From: Bimuria novae-zelandiae CBS 107.79
Taxonomy: Eukaryota > Ascomycota > Dothideomycetes > Pleosporales > Didymosphaeriaceae
Direction of reading: 5' to 3'
NCBI GenBank assembly: GCA_010015655.1
Contig: ML976711.1
Location: 1-64,000, forward strand
DNA: 64,000 nt
How positions within the stretch are numbered: the stretch's first letter is position 1; each line of letters opens with the position of its first letter. The notes under the pieces are model-generated. The model had not been told where the DNA came from. It saw only the letters and a list, made by a program, of their open reading frames with translations, and did not search any database. Positions 1 through 13,800 of the stretch are shown here, piece after piece. The translations under genes were made by a program, and so were the position numbers.

Positions 1-123
1 AAATTCACGATTTGTATGGGAGTTTGGCGGGGGCGGGCGCGAATTTCGCGATGGCGCCAAGATTTCTACCGATTATTGCACGCGATAGATTGGGTGCACG
101 GACACGTTATAGCTCCATAGTGT

Positions 124-1550
124 AGCTTCTCAATCAAAAACAACGATTGCCTCAACACTCTTTTCGACGTCACATACCGCGGCTTCTCGAAGCTCGCGAA
201 GCTCCGAAGTTGGCAACCACCCACTATTAAAGACGCTATGACGGTCACACTACGCCATTGCTTTCAATTCCTTTGGATTGACCGGTATTGCATCAACCAA
301 AGTAGCGCGATGGACATGCATTTGCGGATCATCCAGATGGGACAAATATACGCTTCCGCAAATCTTACTATTATTGCTTTAGTCGGTACTGATCCTACTT
401 CTGGACTTCCAGGTATAGGTCACCCCAGGAAAACTATCAAAGCAAGGAAAGAGCAAGTAGGGCCCGTCACTTTGGTGCAACTGAATACGGAAGTTGCGAA
501 AAACCTCCAACAATTGACATGGGCGACGCGTGCGTGGACATTCAAAGAAGGCATCCTCTCAAAGCGGCGTCTAGTATTCACTCACCAGGCGATATTATAT
601 ATATGCAGAACAGACTGTCAGCACGACCTTAACCCTGGGTTTACCTCAGGTCTAAACCACGAGCTCCTTGATCTGACCACATTCTTCTCCTGCAAACGAC
701 TGTTGCAGATGTTCAGTTCTTCGACCAGCTCTTCCCGATTCCAAGAAGATCTTAGATACTTGTCGTCCTACAGCCGTCGAGATATGAGATTTCTCGAAGA
801 CGCCCTTAACGCTGTTGTGGGCATACTCAATTATTTGTCGAGTGAAAGGGCGCAACCACTCTATCATTTTTGGTGAGTACCATTCGTACCCATCCTTGTG
901 CAGAGATATGATGTTGGAAGACATGACTTCGCGGCGGAGCATGATTATTGCGAGTTCGCTTTGGACTGGTATCACGATAAGCCCTGTTCCCGCCGCGAGG
1001 GTTTCCCGAGCTGGTCCTCTCTTGGGTGGGAAGTACCGATCGAATCTTCACGTGTCGGGGTTCAATTTAACTTCGTCCACGATTTTCTCGTGCGAATAAA
1101 ACCCCCGCCGATAGTCCCGAGCAGCGCGTCCACCTCAACGACGAGGTCAAACATGGGCAGCCGATCCAGTACACTGGCCTGAACGCCGTCTCAACCACAA
1201 TAGAAATTCTCTGGGGCATGGTCGCTCCTATTCAAATCACACTGGATGAAAATATGCGACCGTCTATGGAGCTGCAAAATGGGTCAAACTTGGACCCCGT
1301 TATCAAGATTCACTGGGATACTCTGGAGCTTGAGGGATGTCGTCTTAATACTATAATACCTGGGCTCATTTGGAATATTAGGTACAGATATTATACTAGG
1401 GCTCAGTATGTCGTGTTGAGGCTGCGAGATGCTGGTATTTACGAGCGATTCGGATTCGTTCGTTCGGCAGTGGACGTTCTGACAATTTCTTGCACACGAA
1501 GTGATTGTGGCTTTTTGGTTGGCCAGATCTGTTTATATGACACTACATAG
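124..1550 (+). pseudogene. HET-domain (heterokaryon incompatibility) gene remnant
   Basis: The frame containing 238-876 shows HET-family motifs: the PPTIKDAM and LWIDRYCINQ blocks near the start, then TRAWTFKEGILSKRRLVFT, then LNAVVGILN and YHFW. A TGA at 874-876 falls where the family normally has Gly in HFWGVP. The same frame continues after it (VPF...) through REGFPSWSSLGW, another HET hallmark, to 1182. From about 1115 the homologous reading moves to another frame (HLNDEVKHGQPIQYTG onward) and ends at 1550. A TAG at about 121-123 also closes the frame upstream, and no N-terminal start with the usual LSYVWG block is visible. HET proteins act in vegetative incompatibility and self/non-self recognition. 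With one nonsense codon, one frameshift and a missing start, I read it as dead. Sequencing error could explain one lesion but hardly all three. Confidence 0.85.
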
Positions 1551-1840
1551 CTATGTGCTAGATGACGGCAGATCAGCTCGCCCTCGTTTACTAAGACGTC
1601 TGCTCACACTTTATACCGACAACGTAATACTACACCACAGCGTCTCAACAACGACTCGTATGATTTTCGAGACAGGACATAAACAATTTTTTTTCATAGC
1701 TCTTGCGCGTACGAAGTATACCACTGTCAATGCAGCTAGCACACGCTCAAGCTGAATATACTCCACACTAACGCTAGCTCGAATCATGTACGCACAAATA
1801 TAGAACAACAGATGCACCCTCTCTGACACGTCACCCCTTC
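1551..1840. other. Intergenic, HET remnant to NRPS stop
   Basis: This 290 bp stretch holds the 3' end of the NRPS transcript, which runs right to left. I see no gene or recognisable element in it. Confidence 0.5.
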
Positions 1841-4800
1841 CTACTTCTTCACCGCAGGCTGACCTTCCTTCACGCCCTTAGGAGTATCCTTCCGCTTCAA
1901 TCCAATCTTCCTCGCCAGAGCACCCAAGCCACTCTCGCGCCTCCCTAAGCCGGCCTTATCGACCGGGGTACTCCTACCAGCAATGTTAACCTTCTCCCCC
2001 CAAGGACTCATCTCCTCTTTTTCAATCTGTTTTTTCCGCTCTGTAGCCAGCAGTCTCACTTGATCAACAAAGAGTGGCTTGTCAAGCAAATCCTCAACCC
2101 TCACTTTCCAACCGTGCTCATGGTCAAGAATGGAAGCAATCTGAGCAAGACCCATGATGTCGCCTCCGAGCTGGAAGAAGTCAGATGATAGATCTAGCGC
2201 AGGGGGGCCATTGTTTTCGTCGCGGACGTTCTGCTCCCACGCGCCGCGCAATGTATCTGCGAGCGCAGAGAGTTCGTGCCTAGTGAGGCCGGTATCGGTG
2301 GGGAGAGTAAGAGGCTGCTTCTCCGCTGATTTCTTGCGCGCCGATTCCGACGTGATGGTCGTGGAGCTCTGAGATCCCATCTCCGTTTGGGCAGGTAGCA
2401 GCGGGTATGGATCTTCAGAGAAAGAGATGACGTTTGCGCACAGCATGTCGAAGATGTTCTGCGTGAAGTCGGCCGTCAACGTGGTGTTGGGCGCATACGT
2501 GAGCACCAACTCAACCTTCTCTCCACTCTTGGAGGTGGATAGAATGGAGATGTCGGCGAAGTCTTCTTGGGACGCCACCGCGCCGAGCTTGAACTTGATG
2601 CCACCGAGTTGTAAGCTTGCGTCTTCATTGGGAATGTTCTGGTTATGCTGAATGACGCTGGAGAAGTTGGACCAATCAGGCCAGTCCGTACAGTTCTTCG
2701 TGATTTCTCGGAAACCCAGAGATTCATACGGCATATTGTTGATCTGCTGCTCTTGGATGTAACCGAGAAGGTCAAGGACGGTCCATTCCGGACGGTAGAC
2801 CACACGTACAGGGATCATGTTAAGGCAGGGTCCAATAATCTTCTCCACGTTAGGCACGCCGCTGTTCCGCCCAGAGATGACGTGGCCAAAGACAATGTCA
2901 GACTTGCCGGCGATCCGGGCAAGGGTCGCTGCCCAAGCTGCCTTCATCACAGTCGCAGTAGTAATGTTGATGTGAGACAGTGGTGGAACTGTTAGTGTTT
3001 GCTTGAGTGTGAGGGTACGGCCAGCGGACCGTTGGTAATTGGGACCGTAGCGAGGAACAATCTCCGTCATCTTGGAGCCTCGCAGAACTTCGCGCCAGTG
3101 GTCGTATGCACCTGTTACCGTCTTCGCAGTCTCGCGGACATAATTACCGAAGCTTGGCGTAGATGAGACAGCCAAGCCGTTGTAGCCTGCTTGGAGCGAC
3201 TCGAGGATCCTGCCGAAGCAGAAGCCGTCATATTGGGCGTGTGAGAGCCTCATGATAATGCGGTAAAGGCCATTGCCCTTCTGCTTGGCCACAACGAATT
3301 GAACGAAAGCTTCTCCAAGCCGAGGTCCATTTTCGCGATCCTTCTGTCGTAGGTTGGCTGTAAATTCATCGAGACTTTGGTCAGTCTCATGGTAGATGAA
3401 GTCGGGCTGCAGTTTTCTCAGGACGACCTGAAGGAAGCGATCACCGTAGGGCACAAATACAGTGCGGAGGATATCGAAGGCCTGTACAATGCGGAGACAC
3501 GCTTGCTTCAACTTCCGGAGGTCAAGTGGCCCTTCTCCTTCGAGATAGAAGTGGTTTAACATCCACCTAGACTCCAGAAGGGTACCAGTGATGGCAAGGG
3601 CCTGGAAGTCGGTTACAGGTAGTACGTCGGAGATACCACCTTTGAACACTTGGACCTTAGAGATCACGCTGTCTACATTAGGATCTCCCAGCAAGGACAC
3701 GGACTTTGGCGCAGTTTCCTCGTGTATCGTTTGTGGCATAGTGTCCATAGGACTGTTCCTGCGCGTTGCCTGCGGTCTACTATTCTGCGCGAATCCAGAC
3801 CATTTCTTAAATACTTGTTCCGTCTTCTCTTGCAGTTGGCGTTCCGGCCAGGCTGGCGGCGTGATGCCGCCATCAGTAGTCTTATCATCAAGGGCCTGCT
3901 CGGAAACCATGGACTGGAAGTCGCGCCACGCTGTGACCGTGCGCTCTGGGATCTGGATCTTTGGCTTCGAGGAACTGGCCGGTGCATCCTTGAGGCTCTC
4001 ACCTCCGGCTCGAGACATTACCTCGTCAATGACTTCGCCAGCGACCCTAACAACCTGGTAATGTCAGTCAAAACTTCCAGGGGTTCAATATCGTAGACCT
4101 ACTCGAGCCATATCTGCGAATGTTGGGTTCTTGAACACGTCCGCCACAGTCATCGACAAACCCTCCTCTCTTGCAGCCCCAACGAGCCTCATCGCAATGA
4201 TGCTATCTCCTCCGAGTTGCTACGGACCGTCAGTGGATGTGCACGAATAAGCAGAATGATCACTTACAAAGAAAGAGTCGTCTCTATCAATCGAATCCTC
4301 GACCATGTCAAGCAAATCGCTCCACAAGCCGAGTAGCTTCTTTTCCACAAAGTCGGGTGGCACCGACTTCAACGTCTCCGTCGCCATCACCCCAGCTGCA
4401 GCTACCATATCAGCAGCCGTCTGGATGCGGCTTCCCGTCTCGCTAGCCGTGCTCATTCGCCGAGAGCGTATTGAACCGGTTTCGAGATTTCGTCCGCGCA
4501 GGGACTGTGACGCTTTCCGGGCAAGCATGCCCGCCATTTGACTGGTCATCTCGCTGACGGTCGAATGGGTGGCCATTGACGGTAGTTTGTTCTTCTCTAG
4601 GACTTGACTAACAATCTGGGGTACCATCTCACTGACGATAGATCGAATGAGGTTGCCCCAGTCGGGGCCATTGGTACCGCTTGACGTCAGGCCTTGAGGT
4701 AGTTCAATCCTGGGTGTCACTGGCGCGGATGCCATGGGGTCTGGGACCTCCAGGTGAGGACTGGTCATGGGCGACCGGATCGAAGGGGTGTAAACTCTGA

Positions 4801-7800
4801 ATCTCGATGCCCTCCTAGATTTGACTGTGATAGCGGCATCCAGTTCGGCAACTGTCTGCTTCGGGTCTGCGAGGGCTAACGTGAGGATCTTCACCAGTAA
4901 GGTGGAAACGTTCTTAGCTTCATAGTCGGAGACAGAGTCGGTCCAGTACGCCAATCGCACGCACTCATCGTTGCGCGTCGTGTTGATATTAACAGTAATG
5001 GCAAACTCTGACGGGTCACCACCATCCAGGTGCACAAACTCCACGGTTGTGTCCATTTTGCGTGGATCTTCTGTCGCACCTTGATTCTGAACAGAAACAG
5101 CCGTGTTGAAGAGCGCTTGACCTGAAAGCCCAAGGTCATGCTGGAATTGGGCAAGGGAGCAATACTGGTACGGCAAGCTCTCGATGAAGTCGTTTTGAAC
5201 TTTCTCGCAGATGCTAAGGAATGATAGCGAGTTGGATATCTTGGTTCGAGAGACTAGCATGTTGATGAACGCACCCACTGCCTTCTCAACGTCGTTTATA
5301 GGGATGTTACGACCGGAGGTCAAGTAGCCATAGCACACTTCCGAGGAGCCTGTGTACGTGTGGAGTAGTAGCGACCAGGCGGACAGTATGATGTTGGAGA
5401 AAGTAACGTTGTTCTTCTCAGCAAGGGACTGAATCTCGGAGAATTGGTCGAAGTCCACGAATAGGGAATGTAGTTGTCGCTGTTTGCTTGAATGCTGTGG
5501 CGTGATTGGGAAGTAGCAGGGTCGAACACCCTGCAGCTGCGCTTTCCAAAAATCGATTGCTGCTTTCATGGGCAGCGATCGCAAGTGCTTGATGTATTCG
5601 CTATACAGGGGGCCCTCATCTTGACTTAGTCGGCCCTCGTATGCTTGTTCTAGGTCATGCCGTATGATGGCCAGCGAACCACCATCAACTACAGCATGAT
5701 TGATTTCCATCTTCACGATAGTTCTTCCCGAAGTCGTCTGTACAACTGCGAACTGGTGAGGGAGATGCGGCTTCCTCTTCCCGTTGAGATCGCGGTACCG
5801 GATGGAGTCAAGCTTGGCAGAGAGCTCGGCGTCGCGGCATGAGACTATGAGCGCACCTGTATCGGGTGCCCGCAGGACAATCTGATCGAATACACCTCCC
5901 TTACAGACGCTGTCGACGAAGACAGTACGCAGAGCAGGATGTCGCTCGACAACCTTCTTCCATGCTTGCAACACTCGCTGCGTATCGATACTGGCTCCCT
6001 TCGCTTTCAGCTCGAAAGTAGTAAAAGACCAGTATGCGTTGGGGTCTTTGATTTGACTCAGCATCATGCCTTCTTGTACGGCAGCGCAAGGGTACATGTC
6101 CTCGACCTCCGGGTATGTTGCGCCAACCGAGACTAGAGACTTGATGACGCTGTTTAGACGATCATACGAATCCAACGGTAGCAATGGAAAGTCCGATATG
6201 GTCGGTTGAGGGGTATCGATCTTGGTAAGAGAAGTGATAATCTCCTCAAGCGTGCGTTGACACTCCAGTATCCACCGGCGAATACCCTTCTGGTTCTTCA
6301 TCAGGCGGTTGTACATGAAGCTGAACTGGATTCTGCCACCGTTTACCGATGCGGAAATTTCGAAGAGGGCCAGTCTACGCATAGTAGATCCAGTATCAGC
6401 CATGCGCAGCTCGTCTTCTTCACTAAACTGCATCGGCTGAAAAAGTGCGTCCGCAGCCTCGAGCTGTTGCATCTTCCCGAGATAGTTGAATAGCACCTCC
6501 ATGGGCTCATGCTCGGCGTACCGGGTCGGGCCGTCGCTAGTGAGGAATCGATGAGCAAAGTAAGGTCGCCCATTATCAGCCACATTGCGACGGAGATCCT
6601 TCACTTGACGCACAGTGTGAATGACATCGTCCTCGTCTTCGCTGATCGCGACGTGTACTGGGTAGAGACTGGTCAGCCAGCCAACTGTCCTTGACAGGTC
6701 CAGGTTACTGAATTCCCATGGTTCGCGTCCATGCGTCTCATTGAAAATTGTCGGTGTTGTGCGCGCGATGAAGATCCGCGAGAAAGAATGCGCAATGGCA
6801 GCGACGAAAATATCGATAACATCAGTACGCAATGCGTGGTGACTGTCGAAAGCCATAGTGGAGAACTTATCGTCCAATGAAAAGGCTTCGCGTTCCACAT
6901 TACCATAGACGTTTTGACTTTGCTCAAGTCCCCAGAACGCCAAGTCGGCAGGCTCGACGTGGAAGTCTTGCTCCTTGATGATCTCCATCTGGGCAAATTC
7001 TACGGTATGTGAAATCTGCTTCTCGTTCCAAGATGGAAATGGAAGTCCCTTCTGCAATCTGACCGGTTTTGGAGATGTGAGTAGCTCTTCCAAGTCTTCT
7101 AAGATGATTCTCCAGCTCACAACGTCCACGACGAGGTGGTGAGCCGCGAGGAAGATGATTTGCTCGCCTGATTGTGTGGTAAAGAGAGTGGCTGCAAAGA
7201 CTGGTCCGTTGACTATGTCGAGCCCTTGCTGGGCCCTCAAAATGATTGCGGGAAGGTCGGAAAGCTCAATGCCGTCATGAATGCTGAACGTGTACGCGCT
7301 CGAGATTTTGCTTGGAATCATCTGGAGCCACTCGCCATTCGCACTTTTGAGAAACCTGGCGCGGAGCATTGAATGACATTGCACTATGGCATCGAGGCCG
7401 TCTTTGAATTTGGCGGGGTCCATTCTGTGAGCCAATCGAAGCGTGAACGACTGGTTGAATTGCGAGTTTTTGTCGTCACCCAAGCTGGAGAAATAGAAGC
7501 GCTGTATTGGGGACAGTGCAAATGGCTGGTCGAGAAGTTCCTTTCCGGCTTCGGATGCGATGCCTGTCCCAACGCTTTCGGCGAGATGAGCCAGCGATTT
7601 GCTCCTGAGTACCTGGTTCATTGTGATGTTGATACCTTCTTTCCTGGCCCTTGCTAAGAGTTGCATCGCCATAATGGAGTCTCCTCCGAGTGCTGTGCAT
7701 TGTTAGCCAATTTCACTTTCGAATAAGCGCATCGTTTCACTTACAGAGCCATGACTTGTTCGGCTGCACTTTCGCAACGGGCACGTTCAAGACCTGGGAC

Positions 7801-10800
7801 CAAATGCCCTGCATCTTCAATACCGCGTCAGATCCTGGCATCGCGGGTTGGAGGCTACCCTCCATGTCTAATATGCCACGATATGTCTCGTCATCCATGT
7901 CCCCAAGCCAAGCTCCCACTTGCTTCTTGTCTAGCTTCGCCGAAGCTAGAGCAGGAATGCGAGGAACAGCGATCCACAGTGTCGGCACCATGTAGGCTGG
8001 TACCAGATCGGAAAGCTTCTCCATCGTGACGCCAATCTGTCGAAGGAGGTCTGGATGGCTCAGTGGTGTGTTCCATGGCTTTTCGTCTGTACCAGCATCG
8101 GCTGGCATGCGATGGTACGACACAACAGCGACGAGTTTCCTCTTGGCTGCACCAGACTTGGGCATCAGGACGACAGCTTGTTTAATAGTCTTGTCGGCCT
8201 GAAGATGATGCTCGATCTCACCAAGCTCCATGCGCTGACCCGCTAGCTTAATCTGATTGTCTCTGCGCCCCAGATAGTGTACTTTGCCCGCCGAATCGTA
8301 CTTCACTAGATCACCAGTGCGATAGATGCGAATGGGTGATCCCTTGAAGAAGTCATCCATGAACCTAGGTTTCTCGATGAACACTTCCGCAGTCTTGGCC
8401 GGGTTTTTGTAGTAGTTTCTCGCGAGGAATGGGCCCTCGAGACAAAGTTCTCCAATGGCACCGACTGGAGCGAGTTGGTTGGGATCTGCCTGGTTAGTAA
8501 TCCACGCGCGACCACTCTGAAGTGCGCGGCCGATGATTGTGGATTCGCGGGGCGACGAGCTGACTGCGTTCGAAAGAGCAATTACAGAGGCCTCTGTAGG
8601 CCCATACGCGTTGAGAAGCTGCAAGCTCGAGCTCCACTTCTTGATTGTGTCAGGCGTCAATGGGTCGGCGGCAGACGCAAATGTCTCAAGAGTCGGCACA
8701 CTTTGGGCGGACTCGATTACGTTTGCGACAGATGGCGTCAAGCATGTCCAAGTAGCTCTCAAGGTATTGATAGCAGAGGTGATGTCCGTGAGTCGACTTT
8801 CTTCTGAAGGAACGCACACAGTGGCCCCACAGCTCAAAGCAGTCAGAATTTCCTAGGTAGTGTCAATCCTGCCGTAACCAGATTATTGGAGATTGTACTT
8901 ACTAACACTGAAACATCGAAGACGAACGAAGCAAACTGGAAGAGCCTGGAGGATGGCTTGATGTTAAGAGCCTTGCACATTGCCGCAGAGCTGGACGCGA
9001 TGGCCCGATGCTCGATGGTAACTCCCTTTGGCACCCCAGTAGAACCGCTTGTATAGAGCACGTACGCGATCGTATCCGGTGTCGCGCGTAACTCCACTTC
9101 AGTCCGCACAGTTGGGAGCTGTCGGATGGAGGCCTCACTTATCGGCAGGACTCTGCCGACGAGGTCCGAGAAGCGCGATTCGTACTGTGTTGAGCATAGC
9201 ACGATGCTCGCGTTGCACTCTTGGATGATTTGGCGGTGACGTGAAATGGGGTGATCTGGGGAAAGTGGGACGTAACCTGCACCTGAGATGAGGACACCCA
9301 GAATTGCGACTACGGCCCAGCATGACTTGTCCACACATATTGGTACGAGATCTTCAGGGCCCGTACCCAGCAGCAGAAGCTCCTGGGCCAATTGAGATGC
9401 AAGATCGCGAAGCTTACGATACGATAAGGCCCCGTCCCAAGCGGCGACCGCTTCCTTGTCGGGTGTCGAAGCTGCTTGCTTAAAGAACAACGATGGAATG
9501 GTGTCGTTAACGACTACGGGCTCCGCGGTGTTTAGACTTCTCACAAACTGTGCGTCCTTTTCACTGAAGACGTGCACATCGCGAATGTTGCCTACCGCAT
9601 TCAGCTGGCGTAGTACTGAGTCGAATTGGTATAGGATGCGCTGGACTTCCCACGACGAGATGACATTGGCATCGTGGTAAGCCGTAATGTGCAGGCTTGT
9701 TTGATGGGCCTCACACTCAATGACTAGGGGGTACGTGAAGTACTGGCCTTGGACACCATTGTTGTGGTGGGACCACATTGAGTCGGCTGGCTCCTCGCTT
9801 CCAGTCTGGATGATGAGCAGGTTCTGGAAATCGCACGCAGCGGCGGTGTCTTCGTCGATGCGCTTGATCTCGGAGAGACCAAAGTGTTGGTGAGGTATGC
9901 GATCCCATGCACACTGAGCAATGCTCCTGAGCAAATCAACCACGCTGGTGTCGCGATTAATTACCACCCTTGTCGGAACGGTTGTCAGAGCAGGTCCGCA
10001 AATCTCAGTCACACCAGGCACAGCAACGTCGCGACCGTTGAGGGTCTCACCAAAGACCACATCGTTGCTGCCAGTATACACAGAGAGTAGTAGAGCCCAG
10101 GCTGCCCGTATGAAGTTAGGCAGCGTGATGTCAGAATGTCTTAGCGAACTGAGCTTGGCGGTGTGTTGCAGTGTTTGGCCGTCGGGTGCCCCACTGAAGT
10201 TGGAATGCTGCTGTTGCGGGAACTGGTAATGAGCAGCACCGGCAAGGCTGTGTTTCCAGTATGTCGTGGAAGCGTCTGGGCTGTTGTTGAGGAGATACTG
10301 AATGAATCTGGTGTACGGAACTCTAGGAATTGAAGATGATCCGACCTGGTAGATTTCTTGCACGCGTTGCAACATGAGGGCAATGCTCCAACCATCGTAT
10401 ATTGCGTGGTGAATCGTCCAGATGAAGTAGCGTTCCGAGGTGGCCGTGTGCACGATAGTGTATGAAGCAAGCTTGCCCCCAAGGTAGGCAGGAATGTTGG
10501 CAGCCTCCGATTCCGCCTCTTCGAGGGTCTTGGCCTTGCGCCAGACAACGGGGTCTTCGACAAGGACCGCCTGGACAAATGCGCCCGACTGAAGCTGCGC
10601 GACGCGTGTTCGCAAGAGGTCAATCTCCTGCACAGTCCGTTCCCAAGCAGCTTTGAATTTGGTGACATCAATAGAGCCAGCGAGGCTCAGGACATGTTGC
10701 GCAACGTAAGCGCCCGGCTGCTTGATTGAAAGAGCAACGAAGGCTTCCTGCAAGGGGCTAGTCGGGTAGACATCTTGGATTTGGTCATGCGAGACCCGGC

Positions 10801-13800
10801 AAATCTCAGACAGTTCCTGTAGCATCTGATTCCTCGGAATGTTGCGGGGCAGTAGCTTGAAGGAGCCGACGCTGTGGTTGGCCTTTGAATTGGTCTCGGA
10901 AACATGGCATTTGGCTGCGAGATCTGAGATCCTGGGTTGCTTGAAGACGTCCATGACGGTGAGGTTCAGGTGTTCCGCTTGCGCAGCGCCGACAAGGCGC
11001 ATGGCTGCCACAGAGTCCCCACCAAGTCGCTACGAAAAGTTAGCAAAGCACACAACAACATCGGTTTACACCTACAATGAAGCTATCGTCTGCCCCGACG
11101 GACGAAAGCGGCAGATTGAGCACTGACGACACAAGTTTTTGTAGTCGCTTCTCAGCCTCTGTCTTTGGCTTTCTCTTGTGCATAGTGTTCGCCAGACGAT
11201 ACGGCGACACAGTCTCCTTGCTCAAGTTCTGGACCAATGCGCGCAGTCGATTGCGGTCTAGCTTGCCAGCGGGCGTCCAAGGAAGCTTTTTCATCGGTAA
11301 AAAGATGGTCGGGATCATGTACGCTGGGAGTGCCCCAACAAGCGCGTTCTCAAGAGACTGGCACATGTTGCGCAGGTCTTTGTCCATGGGCCGAAGAAGC
11401 TCGTCGGACTGTGGAAGATCGGATGACGCCGGCTGGACGATTACCTCGGAAGAAGCCCGCGGGTCGTCATTGAGAGCAAAGAAGACGGCCAAAGCTTTGG
11501 CGGAGGTGCGGCTTGCAGGCGCAACAAGCTCCACCGCAGATTGAACGTTGTCGGGAAATTTATCGCTCACATGATGTTCAATCTCCGAGAGCTCAATTCT
11601 TCGGCCGTTGAGCTTGATTTGGGTGTCCTTCCTGCCGATGTACGAAATGGTGCCATCTGGATTGTATCGTACGAGGTCTCCAGACTTGTACATTCTCGTA
11701 ATCGTCAACCCTCCATGCTCCGAGCGAAGTTGGGATGCCCAGGCCGGATTGGAAATGAAAGACTTCGCAGTCTTGGCCTCGTCGCCAAGATAACCCCGAG
11801 CAACGGTGTATCCTTCGATGACAAGCTCGCCGATGGCACCGAGGGGCATGAGATTGTCATGGTTGCGTGGGTGAACGACCCACAAGCGACAACCAGAGGC
11901 ATGCCCGATATTCCTCCCATCAATATCGGCTGACTTGACGATCGTGCTAGCGACGACAGCGGTTTCCGTAGGTCCATAGGCTGCTCATTGATTAGAAACT
12001 GGCATAGTGTCCGTGTCATGGGGAGTTGCTCACCGATCACAAACTGGAGATTGTTCTGCCACTTTTCGGCTTCAGCTGCCGGCACTGCCTCACCTCCCGC
12101 AGCAAGAATCTTCAAAGTTTGTAATTGCGACGCCTTCAAAGTACTCAGCACTGAGGGCGTGAGGAGTGACCAGGTAGCCTTCATCCTGCGGATCGCTCCG
12201 GAAGGGTCGGACATTCGTTCGTCCTCAGTCGGCACGCATACCGTTGCTCCTACCATGAGTGCCGAAAGTATTTCTATGCAACCTAAGAAGCACACAAACG
12301 GTTAGTGTGAACACAAACATTGTAATAGGTACTTAGGGATGGTTTTTCGGGCCAAAGGAGAACTTTGTGCAGCCGAAAATACACATCTGCTGTGTACGCG
12401 ACGGTTGGCTTACTGGCGTCGAAAGTGTAGCTCGCGAAGTTGAATGTACGGGACGTATGGTCAATCCCCAACCCGCGGGTGAAGGCTATAGCGCTTGTGC
12501 AGAACGCTTCGTGTGAAATGATCGTCCCCTTTGGTTTTCCTGTCGTCCCAGTTAGCATTCGGTTGTTTAGCCAGCGAGTCGCTCAATCACCTGTAGTGCC
12601 AGAGGTGAACAACACGTAAACCGCGTTGTCGGGAGTTGCATTCGACTTCAACCGCATCCCCTTAGCCAAAGGAAGCTTATTGAGAGATAGTCGGTCAACG
12701 ATGACTGCGTTACTGACGACTTCACTGGCTCTCGGGTGATGGAGCCTTGAGCACAACGCAACCTTCGCGCCTACGTCGCCGATGAGCTCGCGAAGGCGAT
12801 TAGGCGGATGCTTCGGGTCTAAAGGAACCTGAGAGTGGAGAAGACGTTAGCATGTGATCTAAGGTGCATGGGTTACTGCGACTGTACTCACGTATGCACC
12901 TCCTGCCTTCATGATCGCGATCATTGCTACTGGTGCCCAAGGAGACTTCTCAAATAGAATTGGAACGAATGTCTCTGGGCCCACGCCGAGGGATTGTAGA
13001 TGCAGAGCAAGCTTTGTCGTGACCTCATCAAATTCCTGATAGGTGAAGCGCACTTCTGCACTCTCAATGGCCTTTGTAGAGCGCGGACGAAGCAAGACCT
13101 GTTCTTGAATAAGGTCGTGCACGCGTCGACGTACGGGGGAAGGAAGCTCTGCGTTCCATTGCATGATTTGCTCCAGGCTGCTCTCAGTGAACATGTCCAG
13201 ATCGGTAATGGTGACGTCTCTGTCGCTGCTCATCAAAATGCTGCCCAAGATCTTGTCAAATGCATCGACCATGTTCTGGGCTTGTAATGGGTGGACTTTG
13301 TCTTTCCAAAAGCCAAAGTCAATGGTTGCTCCCTCGTCCGACACGTCAACATTGACTGTGATCTGGAACTCCCCCGGATCGGCCGCTTCGACGTTCTCGT
13401 AAGCCAAAGCGGTCTTGGTCGGGTCACGAGATAGCTGTCGGCGCTGGAATGTGAAGACCGTATTGAAGAGCGAGGGCAGCTGCAGCTCGTGCTGTACATC
13501 GGCCAGCGAACAGCCTTGGTGAGCCAATGCATTGGCCCCGCCATCTTGTAACTTCATCAGTAGCTGGTGAACGGTGGACTCGTCAGAAAGCTCTAGGCGA
13601 CAGATGAGCATGTTGACGAAGCATCCGACAGCCTCATCAATGCCCTTCACGGGAGCATCGCGTCCCGACGCTACAACTCCAAAGGAGACATCGGATTGCC
13701 CAGTGTAAATGTGTAGAAGCAAGGTCCATGAAAGTTGGATCACAGTCGATAATGTCACTCCAAACTTCTTGCAGAACGCTTGCATAGTAGCGAGGTCCTG

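Noticed and set aside
873..903. GTGAGT...GTGCAG as an intron that would remove the TGA in the HET gene
   Set aside because: Only 31 bp, shorter than any intron inferred in this window, and the sequence after the TGA keeps HET similarity (VPF...) in the unspliced frame.
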